A DNA stretch of 64,000 nt from an uncultured Victivallaceae bacterium (lineage in GTDB: Bacteria; Verrucomicrobiota; Lentisphaeria; Victivallales; Victivallaceae), in contig CALXXL010000008.1 in NCBI GenBank assembly GCA_944392655.1, forward strand, positions 36,256-100,255. Reading direction: 5' to 3'. A program made the translations under genes and the position numbers. The notes under the pieces were generated by a model. The model had not been told where the DNA came from. It did not search any database and saw only the letters and a list, made by a program, of their open reading frames with translations. The stretch's first letter is position 1. Every line of letters starts with the position of its first letter. This document shows positions 53,396 to 62,570 of the stretch, piece after piece.

Positions 53396-53502
53396 TATCA
53401 AATCCTTGTTTGGTTACGTTTTGATCACGCCTTTACTATACCAGTCCTATTCAGCTTTACAATTATTATTTACGCTTTTTCGCCATTTTATCATCACTCA
53501 AG

Positions 53503-53530
53503 TTGCATTTTTGTCTGCAAATTGTATCTT
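53503..53530 (+). promoter_or_regulatory. Predicted folB promoter
   Basis: TTGCAT (53503-53508), 16 bases, TATCTT (53525-53530), the same boxes as at 37788-37815. Confidence 0.6.
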
Positions 53531-53568
53531 ATTCCCGGGAATAAAACTATAAAACAGGATTTTTTTAT

Positions 53569-53925
53569 ATGGATAAGATTTTTATTCGCGATTTGAGAGT
53601 CTCCACCATCATCGGCACCCTGCCCCAGGAACGCAATATTCCACGGCAGATCACCCTAAATATAGTTCTATATTCCGATCTGGAAAGAGCAGGTAAAAGT
53701 GATGACCTCGCCGATACAGTCGATTATCAGGCTCTGAGTGAAAAAATATGCGAACTCGGAGAGCAGTCTAGTTTCCTCCTGATCGAAAAATTCGCCGCGC
53801 AAACCGCTGAACTATGCCTCGGATTCAGCACCAAAATCGCTAAAGTAGAAGTCACCCTCGATAAACCAGAAGCAATTGAGTGCGCCGCCAGCGTGGCGGT
53901 TCAGATCATCCGCGAAAGAAAGTAA
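53569..53925 (+). CDS. folB: Dihydroneopterin aldolase
   Basis: Folate pathway enzyme that cleaves dihydroneopterin to 6-hydroxymethyl-dihydropterin and glycolaldehyde. 118 residues, normal for FolB. RVSTIIGTLPQER, the DLADTVDYQAL active-site region and FLLIEKFAAQTAE (catalytic Glu/Lys) are present. No other folate gene is adjacent, so this is a stand-alone unit. Confidence 0.95.
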   Translation: MDKIFIRDLRVSTIIGTLPQERNIPRQITLNIVLYSDLERAGKSDDLADTVDYQALSEKICELGEQSSFLLIEKFAAQTAELCLGFSTKIAKVEVTLDKPEAIECAASVAVQIIRERK

Positions 53926-53926
53926 G

Positions 53927-53973
53927 CGGCAACTCCGGGGCTGTCGTTATTCCGGCCCCCCCGGGCTATGCCG
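53927..53973. other. Large GC-rich imperfect hairpin between convergent genes
   Basis: GCGGCA/TGCCGC and, inside it, CCGGGGC/GCCCC pair across a 13-base loop. It lies between folB and the convergent frameshifted gene and may act as a terminator, though no T-run follows. Confidence 0.4.
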
Positions 53974-54005
53974 CCACTATTTCAGTAAGTCAATATTATA
54001 ATACC

Positions 54006-54768
54006 CTAAGACCGGCTCGGGATTCTCCTGCGTCTGATCTGGACAACTACAATTACAATCAACGCCGCCGCCAGTAATCCGATTGCACCTGAGAAGATCT
54101 TTTGCCATAAACCAAGATGACTCCCGGCCGTCGCAGCAGCGCGTTGATCCCGGAAGAAAGCCCGCGTCTCTTTTTCTGATTTGACCTCCACTTCCTTCAA
54201 GCCTTTGGGCGTGTCAAAGAAATCTGCCGCAAATTCTGGATTCAAATCGACATTTTTCAACTTGAATTTCGGATAATCCTTTTCAACTCCATCGGCATCG
54301 TAATAGATACCGGAATAGGGGAAGTTTGTCTTCTGGTCGATTATCAGCTTTACGGACCACTGCGGATAAACTAATGTGACTTCCCAGCAGGGGGTACCCT
54401 CATATTCGATCTCCTCTATTCCGGATTCCGGAGTGGAGAAATTCATTTATTATTGTAATTTCTGCACCATCTGTCCGGTGTACCAGCTTGTCACCGGAAA
54501 TATAGAAAAGACCATCACGGTTGAAAATATCGGTTACACGGTCGCCTTTCATACACTTCCGGTACACTGTACCGGTTGCAGGATCGTATTTCTGATAATA
54601 GTTAAACAAGTGGCCGTTTTCATCTTTTTCGACCGAAAAAGAGGCTTTGTCAATATAAACTGAGGCCCGTTCGGCTATCGCCAGAGCTTCAGATCCGGCA
54701 TCTGCGCCAAAACCACTGAAGGATATCGAAAATAACAGCGTAGAAAACAGCAATTTTTTAATTTTCAT
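54006..54768 (-). pseudogene. Secreted/membrane-anchored protein, frameshifted (paralogue A)
   Basis: Two overlapping frames form one protein: 54768-54400 encodes a signal peptide and N-terminal half (ending ...GAEITIINEF), and 54446-54006 encodes the rest (NFSTPESGIEEIEYEG ... and a C-terminal membrane helix followed by RRRR). A one-base skip near 54440-54450 would join them into about 240 residues. The second frame has no ribosome site. The part around NFPYSGIYYDADG and KNVDLNPEF resembles LolA/MucB-like sorting domains. It may be a pseudogene, a programmed frameshift or an assembly error. Confidence 0.65.
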
Positions 54769-54806
54769 CGGTTCCGCCTTTCATCTTTTTTTATAATCAC
54801 TATTGT

Positions 54807-55610
54807 TTATTCCGCCGGAAACGCTTCCGGCGCAGTTGCACGGGCGTATGTTACATCCGGCCACCCGAACAGCAGCACCCCGCCAATCCGGTAGCCGGAG
54901 GGCAGATGCAGCTCCTTCCGCAATCGCGGATTCCATTTGAACGCATGTACCGCAAATCCGCACCAGCAGCTGCCCAAACCCAGACTCTGCATATATAAAT
55001 CCAGATAACTCAAGGCAATCCATGGATCTGCTTCACGGCATGGCGCACTCTTCGGCACCGCCGCAATTATCATGTGCGGCGCACCACGGTATATCACATC
55101 CTTGCCTGACATTATCTCATCTAAATAGCGGCGGAAATTCGGGTAGATCAAACGCATTATCCCTGTGCGGATCAGCAATTGCAGCATCTTTGAAGTTTCA
55201 CTCCGGAAATAGTCCATCTCTGCCCGGTCGCTTATTATCCGGAAAAATAGGCGGTGATAGTTGCATCCCGTAGGCGTCCAGGCCAAAGCGGATTTCAGTT
55301 TATCGATAATTTCAGGAGATACCGCTTCATTACGGTAATGGCGGATACTGCGCCGCTGACGCAGCAGATTCAGCATCTTCCCAGCATCGGGCAACTCCCC
55401 TATACCGGCGCAATCCGGAGCTTTTACCCCGTGACAACTCAACGCTCCCGCCGGACAGACCGCCAAACAGTGCTGGCAGTTTAAACAATATCGTGCAAGT
55501 TCCGGCGGAAGAGAGGGATAGCCGCCCTCCCCGGCTTTCAATACCTCTACTACACAGTCACGGATACATTTGCCGCATTTTATACAGCTTTGACGGTCGA
55601 TTTCTATCAT
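54807..55610 (-). CDS. Nitroreductase family protein with N-terminal ferredoxin domain
   Basis: A 2[4Fe-4S] ferredoxin domain comes first (Cys9, Cys12, Cys15, Cys19; then Cys42, Cys45, Cys48, Cys52), followed by an FMN nitroreductase domain starting RQRRSIRHYRNEAVSPE and ending GYRIGGVLLFGWPD. The fusion lets a ferredoxin pass electrons directly to the flavin, common in anaerobes. 268 residues from the ATG at 55610; an upstream ATG at 55634 overlaps the previous gene. It sits between two frameshifted paralogues. Confidence 0.92.
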   Translation of the reverse strand: MIEIDRQSCIKCGKCIRDCVVEVLKAGEGGYPSLPPELARYCLNCQHCLAVCPAGALSCHGVKAPDCAGIGELPDAGKMLNLLRQRRSIRHYRNEAVSPEIIDKLKSALAWTPTGCNYHRLFFRIISDRAEMDYFRSETSKMLQLLIRTGIMRLIYPNFRRYLDEIMSGKDVIYRGAPHMIIAAVPKSAPCREADPWIALSYLDLYMQSLGLGSCWCGFAVHAFKWNPRLRKELHLPSGYRIGGVLLFGWPDVTYARATAPEAFPAE

Positions 55611-55612
55611 AA

Positions 55613-56603
55613 CTATCTGTTTCTCCCTATACATGCAAATATAAATTTTGCCGCCAGAAGAAAGATAATTACCACAGCGGCAATAATAATATAACCCATG
55701 TAATCGCGGATACTAATCTCGCCATTCTGCGCTGCGGCTTCGCCATCATCTTTGCCCGACGTCGAAGGATAACCGGCTTCGTCCCAGGCACGGTTAAATT
55801 CATCCGCCGAATGTACGGTTACTGTCGATGTTCCGGATGGCGGAGAAAACAGAGACTCATCCAGCACAACGGGAAATTTTACGTTCTTCATCTGAAAAGC
55901 ACGGAGATTCTTCCCGGATATACTATTTGCCTTGTAAGCAAATATCAACGGATTATCCGGAGATTTGCTGATGAAAAAATATTACCGTACTGTAATAGCC
56001 GCGACGCAACGACTCAGCTCCCGCATGAAACTGCTCCGGAGTGAGATCCTCGATTAAAAAATCTTCGCGCATCTGTAAATCCGGAGGAACCAGATAAAAT
56101 GCAAAATTCTGCGTGGAGGTGTGCATAATGTATTCGTCCGACGACGGATAAGTGGCCTCTATACGCCAGCTGTCGCCAAGATCGCGTATGCGATACTCTC
56201 CGGCATCAAAACGCTTCGGCGCAAGCTGGGCACGCAGAAAGGCAAAATAATCAATTATTTCCGTCGGCGCAGCTTCAATGACCGTATTGCCCGGAATTTT
56301 GCCGTCCACCTCCACCCATACAAAAAATCCTCCACGCTGATTTGCCGGCATCAGCTTGAATTGCAAGCCATACGGTGCAACTTTCTCAAGCCGCAGACGA
56401 CCGCGAAATCCCAGAAGACGGCTTTGGGAAATCACTTTGCCATCCCAGAGAATTTTGTCACACTGGAATACCGCATCATTACAGGTGTATTCCAGCGCAT
56501 TACCCAGAAGCTCTTCCGCATCAGGAATATCCGCCGCACCACATGGTACTCTCAGGTTCACGACCAACAACAGCAATAGAACTACTGAACTGCGATACCA
56601 CAT
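55613..56603 (-). pseudogene. Secreted/membrane-anchored protein, frameshifted (paralogue B)
   Basis: The first frame (56603-55953) has a signal peptide and N-terminal domain and ends just after YSTVIFFHQQISG; the second (about 55990-55613) continues as ISKSPDNPLIFAYKANS, then KNVKFPVVLDESLF and a C-terminal membrane helix. Reading one T fewer in the six-T run (plus-strand A-run 55974-55979) restores a smooth protein of about 330 residues. Its C-terminal half aligns with paralogue A (KNVDLNPEF.A.FFDTPKG against KNVKFPVVLDESLFSPPSG). Same doubts as for A. Confidence 0.65.
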
Positions 56604-56741
56604 AATCTGCCTTCCATTCCGGCCAACGGCCTGTCCTATATTGATATACATATGTTATCTATGTATAATTATACCAAGACAACTTATGCATATCAAGCAG
56701 GAAAATAATTTTTTCCGTGAAAATTTCCAGTATAATAGCAA

Positions 56742-57692
56742 TTATCCGGTATATTCGGTCAGTCCTGCCCGGTTCAGCCAATCCAGCATCCTCGAATTGC
56801 TGAAATCAAGATTGTGCGTGATTGTGGCTAATGAATACAATGTCGGATCAAATAATGGCTGAGTACCGGAAAAACGACTCGATATCCACGCCGGAAACCA
56901 GATACTCCACACCGGCAGTGTGATCTCACGGAAACGCTTATCCGGAAAGTAGGTGCGGCTCAACTCCCGGTAATAGTCTGAAAGCGTTGTATATTTACTG
57001 TCCAGCACCGTTACCCCGCAGCCGCCTGCAACTTCAAGCAACATCGCCGCATGAAGAGTTCGGCACACATTCTCCACATGTGCCAGCGGCCAGCGGTTGC
57101 GACCACCCCAGCGGCCAAAGTGAATAACCCAGGGCGAACTTTGCAGAAATTTTAATGCCCGTGGCGTTATCGTGGTGTCGCCATTGCCGTAGACTACGCA
57201 GGGACGTACACAGCTGAATTTATCCGCCGGAAGATTGCGCTTCAGCCAATCCTCCGACATTATTTTATATTTTGGATAGGGATTATTTACCGACCAGTCA
57301 AAGCTAAGGTCTGATTCCGTTTCATCATGAAAATCGTGCAGGCCGTAAACATCCGCCGTGGAGAGATAGACAAAACGTTTCACATTATGTTTCAAACCAA
57401 GCAATGCCAACTCCTTCACCGCGTCAAAATTTGCCCGCCGGAACAGCTCGTCACGACCGGTGTCCGATGCCAGCGCCGCAATGTGAATGATATAGTCGTA
57501 ACGCTCATGGAACAGCGCCTGTATCGTCGCTGAATCATTGAGATCCAGGTAACGCGATGACGCTCCGCTCGCAGCAAAACGTTCCGACACCTTATTGTGA
57601 ACCGTTCCCGTAACTTCAAAGCCGCTCCGTAGAAAATAGTTCACCGCATTCGAGCCTATATAACCGCCGGCCCCGGTAATCAGTATCCGCAT
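56742..57692 (-). CDS. NAD-dependent epimerase/dehydratase family protein
   Basis: Extended SDR of 316 residues: ILITGAGGYIGSNAV, YLSTADVYG and the pair YPKYK (YxxxK). The C-terminus is hydrophobic (LPVWSIWFPAWISSRF). It lies 2 bases after a serine-palmitoyltransferase-like pseudogene. In bacterial ceramide synthesis the 3-ketosphinganine reductase CerR is an enzyme of this class, so that role is possible, but sugar epimerase or steroid-type reductase are alternatives. Confidence 0.82.
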   Translation of the reverse strand: MRILITGAGGYIGSNAVNYFLRSGFEVTGTVHNKVSERFAASGASSRYLDLNDSATIQALFHERYDYIIHIAALASDTGRDELFRRANFDAVKELALLGLKHNVKRFVYLSTADVYGLHDFHDETESDLSFDWSVNNPYPKYKIMSEDWLKRNLPADKFSCVRPCVVYGNGDTTITPRALKFLQSSPWVIHFGRWGGRNRWPLAHVENVCRTLHAAMLLEVAGGCGVTVLDSKYTTLSDYYRELSRTYFPDKRFREITLPVWSIWFPAWISSRFSGTQPLFDPTLYSLATITHNLDFSNSRMLDWLNRAGLTEYTG

Positions 57693-57694
57693 AA

Positions 57695-58498
57695 TCAGAT
57701 TATCTCCAGTTTCTTACCCAGCTCTTCCAGTTTGTCCGCCGCAAACGCCAACTGCTCCGTTGTATGCGTGGCCATGACATTCAACCGCAGACGGCACTTT
57801 GATGCATTTACCGCCGGTGTTGTGCCGATATTGGTAAATATACCCGCCGCAAAAAGCGACATCTGCAACTGCCCAAGTTTCGCCTCATCACCAATCAGCA
57901 CCGGGATTATCGCCGAACGGCTGTTAAGTGTGTTGAAGCCGCGCCGCTCAAGCTCATGCTGGAAAAAGTCCCGGTTGCGTTTCAGATTTGCCAGATGTTC
58001 CGGCTCTTCACGCACCACCCGGATGCTCTCCAGCACCGCTGCCGCTACCGATACCGGAAGCGCACTCGAAAAAAAGGCGCTCCTGGCATAATAACGCAGA
58101 TAATCTATCACCTCGGAACGCCCGGCACAGAAGCCGCCGACACTCCCCAGCGCTTTACTGAATGTACCATAGTGAATATCAACTTTATCACGCACCCCGA
58201 ACAGGGATGCCGTTCCAAGTCCATTCTCCCCGACCGCCCAGAAGCCGTGCGCGTCATCGATCATCAACAGCGCATTATAACGCTCTTTCAGCTCCGCCAG
58301 TTCGGCAACCGGCGCCAGACTGCCCTCCATCGAAAATACACCGTCGGATACAATGAGTCTGCCAGATGCGGTACAATGCTTCAACTCACGCTCCAGATGA
58401 TCCGGACGCAGATGCAGATAGGGCTTGATCTCCGCTCCGGAAAGCCGCGCCCCGTCAAACAGCGAAGCGTGATTGGAGGCGTCGCAGAATATGCAGAA
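57695..58498 (-). pseudogene. Alpha-oxoamine synthase (SPT/KBL/BioF family), N-terminally truncated
   Basis: PLP enzyme that joins an amino acid to an acyl-CoA. The open frame begins at 58498 without a proper start (first candidate TTG at 58384) and encodes from FCDASNHASLFDG onward, then DGVFSMEGSLAP, MIDDAHGFW and the PLP lysine in GTFSKALGSVGG. About the first 100 residues are missing. LRLNVMATHT near the end is closer to serine palmitoyltransferase than to BioF. The missing part was lost in a fusion to the upstream UbiA gene. Confidence 0.8.
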
Positions 58499-59216
58499 CT
58501 ATTACATCCGCATTGAAATCACAATAAAATCCCGACACCACGGTATAGAGCATACTTGAAACTGTCATCAGCGGCAGACTAACCCGCTCCGGCAGCATAT
58601 TCGCCAGCGTCCGTATTCCCACCGCACGATCCCCCGGCGCGTCCTTGTAATAACTGTATGAACACATGATAACGTGTGCCGGAAACATCCATAAAGCCGG
58701 CTTCAGCATATCCATACTCCAGACGCCCCCAGCCCCAAGCCAGCCATAGACCGCACAACAGGAGATCGCCGCACCGTAAATCACCGCATTCACCACCGGC
58801 AGATGTTTACTCCACGAATAACCTAAATTCAGCACCCCTCCGGCTACCAGCACCAGCAGCGCCAATGGTGCAATTACTGCCGTACCCAACGCAAATATAA
58901 CCATAAGAATAACCGAGACCATTAATGCCGGCCTCACCGCCAGCTTGCCCGTCACCATCGCACGGTGCGGTGCGTTCAGCGAATCCTCCTCACGATCGCA
59001 ATAATCACTGAAAATCTGATTTACCCCCCAGGCCAGAAAACCAGTCGCCAATACAAATACAACTCTTCCATTCCACTCTGCCCCACGTCCCATCGCCGCA
59101 ACCACACCCGCCAGCGTCGATACCACGGTTACAAAACTGTAATAGAGCCGCATCGAACGCAGATAATAATATATGAATTCTTTTACTTTGGTTTTCATCT
59201 TAAAATTTTCCGCCAT
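58455..59216 (-). CDS. UbiA-family prenyltransferase, C-terminally truncated
   Basis: Membrane prenyltransferase. Both Asp-rich motifs are present: NQIFSDYCDREED and YKDAPGDRAVG, with about seven helices. After VVSGFYCDF the sequence is no longer UbiA-like; the following NADVI and the TTCTGC repeats belong to the synthase gene. So the last one or two helices are missing and 253 codons remain. Activity is doubtful. A second ATG at 59198 has a better ribosome site (GGCGGA). Related enzymes make quinones, heme O or archaeal-type lipids. Confidence 0.75.
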   Translation of the reverse strand: MAENFKMKTKVKEFIYYYLRSMRLYYSFVTVVSTLAGVVAAMGRGAEWNGRVVFVLATGFLAWGVNQIFSDYCDREEDSLNAPHRAMVTGKLAVRPALMVSVILMVIFALGTAVIAPLALLVLVAGGVLNLGYSWSKHLPVVNAVIYGAAISCCAVYGWLGAGGVWSMDMLKPALWMFPAHVIMCSYSYYKDAPGDRAVGIRTLANMLPERVSLPLMTVSSMLYTVVSGFYCDFNADVIVLHILRRLQSRFAV

Positions 59217-59339
59217 AATACGTTTTTAATTACATTGAATTTTTTTCATCACAGCACAAGTATAACACCATATCGTTATAAAATCAATAGTTATTTTTAT
59301 AAATGTTATAAAATAATACTATTTTTTTATTTCCAATAT

Positions 59340-59372
59340 AAAAAAATCCCGGAACCGGTGGTTACGGGATTA
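59340..59372 (-). terminator. Terminator after the alpha/beta hydrolase gene
   Basis: AATCCCGGAACC and GGTTACGGGATT pair with one mismatch (59345-59371); the minus strand continues in seven T. Confidence 0.8.
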
Positions 59373-59384
59373 AAAATTTTATAT

Positions 59385-59409
59385 TTTCCGGTAAATTCAT
59401 CACCGGAAA
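59385..59409. repeat. Inverted repeat
   Basis: TTTCCGGT (59385-59392) and ACCGGAAA (59402-59409) are exact inverted copies, 9 bases apart, between the terminator and the hydrolase stop codon. Confidence 0.5.
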
Positions 59410-59455
59410 TTCACAGAGGCAGGCAATTTTAATAATTAATTTAGATATGTGCCAA

Positions 59456-60808
59456 TCAATGCGCAACTGTATGTTGCCGGATGAATGCGGCGATATCGTC
59501 AGCAACTTTTTCCGGTACTCTGGAGGGAGTTGCGTACTCCGCCAAGCCTGGCGTTCCTGTGCCAGGCTGCAACAGATGATTCAGCTCATCGTAAAGAATA
59601 AATTGACAATCCGGTCGCCCGGACAGAGCGGTTTTCCATAGCTCCAGGTGGCGCTGATGTACCTGAAAATCACGTTTGCCTTGCAGAAACAGCATTGGAA
59701 CAGCAATCTGCTTTGCCTGAACAATCTGATTATATCTGCTCAGGCCTTTCCAGTAGGCAGACATCGCATCTGGAATGGAGGTTCCGTCTGGATTGCTCAA
59801 AAGCTCCGTCTGCTTCTTTAAAGCCGCCAACGCCTCCTCTTTTTCCGCCTCCGCCAGAGAATTATCCTGCTTAAGAAGATAAATCCCCTGCTCCTCCAGC
59901 AGTTCCGGCAGAGACACCGCCGGTGCGGCCATGAATATATATCCCGCAGGAACAGCGGTTTTGGATGCAATACGCGGAAGCATCATTCCACCCAGACTGT
60001 GCCCCAGAAGCCATATCCCATCCGGAGCGATCTCCGGCGTGTTACGCAAAAATCCGACAGCAGCCAAGGCATCATTGACAGTTTCATCGTCAATCGTAAA
60101 AGAGGTTTTGTTCTGGCACTCCTCCGGATAAACCAATGTGCGTTTGTCATAACGCAAAACGGCAATGCCACGCTCCACTAAAAGTTCAGCAAGATCACGG
60201 AACGGCTTGTTCGCATATACCGTTTCATCCCGGTCATTCGGACCCGAACCATGAATCAGTATTATCGCCGGATACGGTCGCTTCCCCTCCGGCAGAGTCA
60301 ATGTACCGGGAAGAGACGGTTCCTCTCCTATCTTGATTTCCAATTCGGTAAAACGACTAGCCGTTGCTGACTTGACTTCCCGTTTTTCAGGCGGAGAATT
60401 GGTTTCGATTTTTTGCTTTTTCACCTGTGGACGAACGTAAAATCCGCAAAGTTTCCCATCTGAATCAATGCTGATAATACAGTTCACATCCTGCCGCTCC
60501 AGCTTGACTGCCTGAATAAAGATTGTTACTCCATCAACAACAGCCGCTCTCTCCGGCGCACCTTCCAGAGAACACACTCTCCCGTACAGCGTTGAGAGCT
60601 GAAGTATCGCCAGCGCAAGCGTACCATCTTTAATTCCCTGTTTCATCTTAAGAGACGAATAGAGCGAAAGCGTATCCAGATCCCCCTCCCAAAAAGCTGT
60701 GCAAAGCACCTGAATATGTTCTGAATCAGTTTTTAATTCCGGGTCATCCGCAAACACCAAAAAGGGGAAAAGCAGTATCAAAAAAAGTATTTGTTTTTTG
60801 ATACTCAT
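59456..60808 (-). CDS. Secreted alpha/beta hydrolase with N-terminal DUF3887-like domain
   Basis: 450 residues. Signal peptide (to about residue 20), then a DUF3887-type small domain (about 28-125: LCTAFWEGDLDTL ... VDGVTIFIQAVKLE), a linker, and a dienelactone-hydrolase-like domain: ILIHGSGPNDRDE (oxyanion), LLGHSLGG (nucleophile), LQGKRDFQV (acid) and ELNHLLQPG (base). This two-domain form is common in secreted hydrolases of gut bacteria; they are esterases or peptidases of unknown target. Own transcript. Confidence 0.88.
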   Translation of the reverse strand: MSIKKQILFLILLFPFLVFADDPELKTDSEHIQVLCTAFWEGDLDTLSLYSSLKMKQGIKDGTLALAILQLSTLYGRVCSLEGAPERAAVVDGVTIFIQAVKLERQDVNCIISIDSDGKLCGFYVRPQVKKQKIETNSPPEKREVKSATASRFTELEIKIGEEPSLPGTLTLPEGKRPYPAIILIHGSGPNDRDETVYANKPFRDLAELLVERGIAVLRYDKRTLVYPEECQNKTSFTIDDETVNDALAAVGFLRNTPEIAPDGIWLLGHSLGGMMLPRIASKTAVPAGYIFMAAPAVSLPELLEEQGIYLLKQDNSLAEAEKEEALAALKKQTELLSNPDGTSIPDAMSAYWKGLSRYNQIVQAKQIAVPMLFLQGKRDFQVHQRHLELWKTALSGRPDCQFILYDELNHLLQPGTGTPGLAEYATPSRVPEKVADDIAAFIRQHTVAH

Positions 60809-60939
60809 CTATTTCCCGATCTTGACTTTTTTATTGCAACGCTCGAATATAAACGCTAAGAGAATTTGCCGATTGCGGATAGTTCCATATCATGATGTTG
60901 ACGACAATTCTCTTCATTTCTACAGCTCTACATGTTTCA

Positions 60940-61833
60940 TCAACGCTCTATAAATCTGCGTTCGTTGAACTGCTTTTGAAAGCGCACATGCTCATTGCGG
61001 ATCTTGTTGCTATGCCGTAAGCTGCGGCGGAGCTCCCACTCGCTTGCAGAGTAATTATCATCGACAGGGAGTTCCGGCTCACTCGCCCTGGCATTGGCAC
61101 GGGCTCTGGATTGCGTGTCTTCAATCGCTCTTTCCCGCTTGGATTCAAAAGCCTCTTCCGTAGTTACCTTTCCATAAACCCCAACCGCGTATCCGGTGCC
61201 CTCGCTGACAGCGCGGCCGGAGGCCTCCACCGATAGATAGTAATTCCCGTTTTCAAGAAACTGATTGCGAATAATTCCATCTTTGCCGGATTTGCCATAG
61301 GCAAATTTGAGTTTTTCCAGTTTATCATTATCCTGAACGTAGAGCGTAAGCCTTGCATCGCCATCCAAATAACCAAGCACAAAACTGTAAACGCCAGAAT
61401 CGCTGATATTCAGCTTGTAATAGTCGATCCGGTTGTCTGAACCAATCCAGCCGTCTTCAACAAGCAATAATGAGATGTTGCCGTTGTCATCAGGAAAAAC
61501 AGCGGCTTCCTGCGCCACTTGCCACTCTTCCCCGGAGGATTCTCCGTCTTCGGTAACGGTTACCGCCGGAGATGCCGCATTATTGGAATTCTCTTCAGCT
61601 GAGTTATCCGTTTGGGCCGCCTCCAGCACCTGCTTGAAATAATCTTCCAGAACATTAACTGGAATCTCACTTAATGGTAACGTAACCGTACCAGTTGAAT
61701 GTTGGATTACGCACTCGGATCCACTTATGCTAATAATCTCATAATCATAATAGTTTTTTCCAGATTTAGTGGTCAGATCAGCCGCCGTCAATGTTGCGGC
61801 AAGCAACAGAAAAGGCAAAATTTTTGTTCTCAT
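60940..61833 (-). CDS. Secreted protein with PPC-like beta-sandwich domain
   Basis: 297 residues. The signal peptide ends near TAADL. After a short N-terminal part (LTTKSGKNYYDYEIISISGSECVI, SHD1-like in pattern) and an acidic linker, residues about 135-215 look like a bacterial pre-peptidase C-terminal (PPC) domain: IDYYKLNISDSGVYSFVLGY and LENGNYYLSVEA. The last 70 residues are very Arg/Glu-rich and helical. Function unknown; a binding or structural role is likely. Its first codons are duplicated at 62961-63038. Confidence 0.75.
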   Translation of the reverse strand: MRTKILPFLLLAATLTAADLTTKSGKNYYDYEIISISGSECVIQHSTGTVTLPLSEIPVNVLEDYFKQVLEAAQTDNSAEENSNNAASPAVTVTEDGESSGEEWQVAQEAAVFPDDNGNISLLLVEDGWIGSDNRIDYYKLNISDSGVYSFVLGYLDGDARLTLYVQDNDKLEKLKFAYGKSGKDGIIRNQFLENGNYYLSVEASGRAVSEGTGYAVGVYGKVTTEEAFESKRERAIEDTQSRARANARASEPELPVDDNYSASEWELRRSLRHSNKIRNEHVRFQKQFNERRFIER

Positions 61834-61859
61834 GATTATTACCTGACGCTGCTTATAAT

Positions 61860-62456
61860 TTATTCTTTGAATCGAACTCCAGCAGCATCGTGAGTAACGG
61901 TGGCTATATCGTATAACGCCATAAAGGCGGAGATAATTGCGCCAAACCAGGTTAGCGTAAGTAGAAATGCTATAACTCCACGATTTGTATAGCCGGCATA
62001 AAAATCATGGATACCAAAAAGCCCAACAAAAAGCGCCAGCAATATATAAGTTAATCTGCTTTTGGGAGGATTATCTGATGACAACCGTGTTTTTGCTTCA
62101 GAAATCAGCCATTCACCGCAATGACGGCATTTTTTTACGTTGGGCGCAAGCTCACCTCCACAAAAAGGACAACTCTTAAGATAACCTTCAGAAACCAGCC
62201 ATTCACCGCAATGACGGCATTTTTTTACGCCGGGTGCAAGCTCACCTCCACAAAAAGGACAATGTTCAGAATTAGCATCTTGATTGCTTCCTGAGTCAGC
62301 TTCCTGTATCAATTCGGATTCCGGAATTGCTGAAGATATAGTTTCCGCATCGGGAATAGCAAAATTTTTTCCACAACTTTCGCAAATCGTCCAATTGCCG
62401 GCGTAACTGTCGTCAATTTCATAATGTTGTTGGCAGTGGGGGCAGATTACTTTCAT
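61860..62456 (-). CDS. TM2 domain protein with zinc-ribbon repeats
   Basis: 198 residues. N-terminal ribbon CPHCQQHYEI ... CESCGKNF, then two nearly identical ribbons CPFCGGELAP.VKKCRHCGEWL (about 67-87 and 94-117), then a TM2 domain: YILLALFVGLFGIHDFYAGY with a second helix, and the ending HDAAGVRFKE shared with the paralogues. TM2 proteins are membrane proteins of unknown role. The two ribbons are a recent 90-bp duplication at DNA level. Confidence 0.88.
   Translation of the reverse strand: MKVICPHCQQHYEIDDSYAGNWTICESCGKNFAIPDAETISSAIPESELIQEADSGSNQDANSEHCPFCGGELAPGVKKCRHCGEWLVSEGYLKSCPFCGGELAPNVKKCRHCGEWLISEAKTRLSSDNPPKSRLTYILLALFVGLFGIHDFYAGYTNRGVIAFLLTLTWFGAIISAFMALYDIATVTHDAAGVRFKE
62096..62262. 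repeat. 90-bp-period tandem duplication encoding a zinc ribbon
   Basis: Two 77-bp copies (62096-62172 and 62186-62262) differ at only four positions by my alignment. The period of 90 bp keeps the reading frame, adding one ribbon of 30 codons. Confidence 0.85.
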
Positions 62457-62570
62457 TTTCAGCTATCTCCATATTCATCATAGTTAATCGCTTTATACTG
62501 GGCTTCCGGAATTCTCCCGGCAGCAAAACTGCATTGCTAAAATCATATTTTAAATTATAAATCCTTAACC

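Noticed and set aside
53974..54005. Short gene between folB and the convergent frameshifted gene
   Set aside because: Only 80 bases lie between the stops and most of it is a hairpin.
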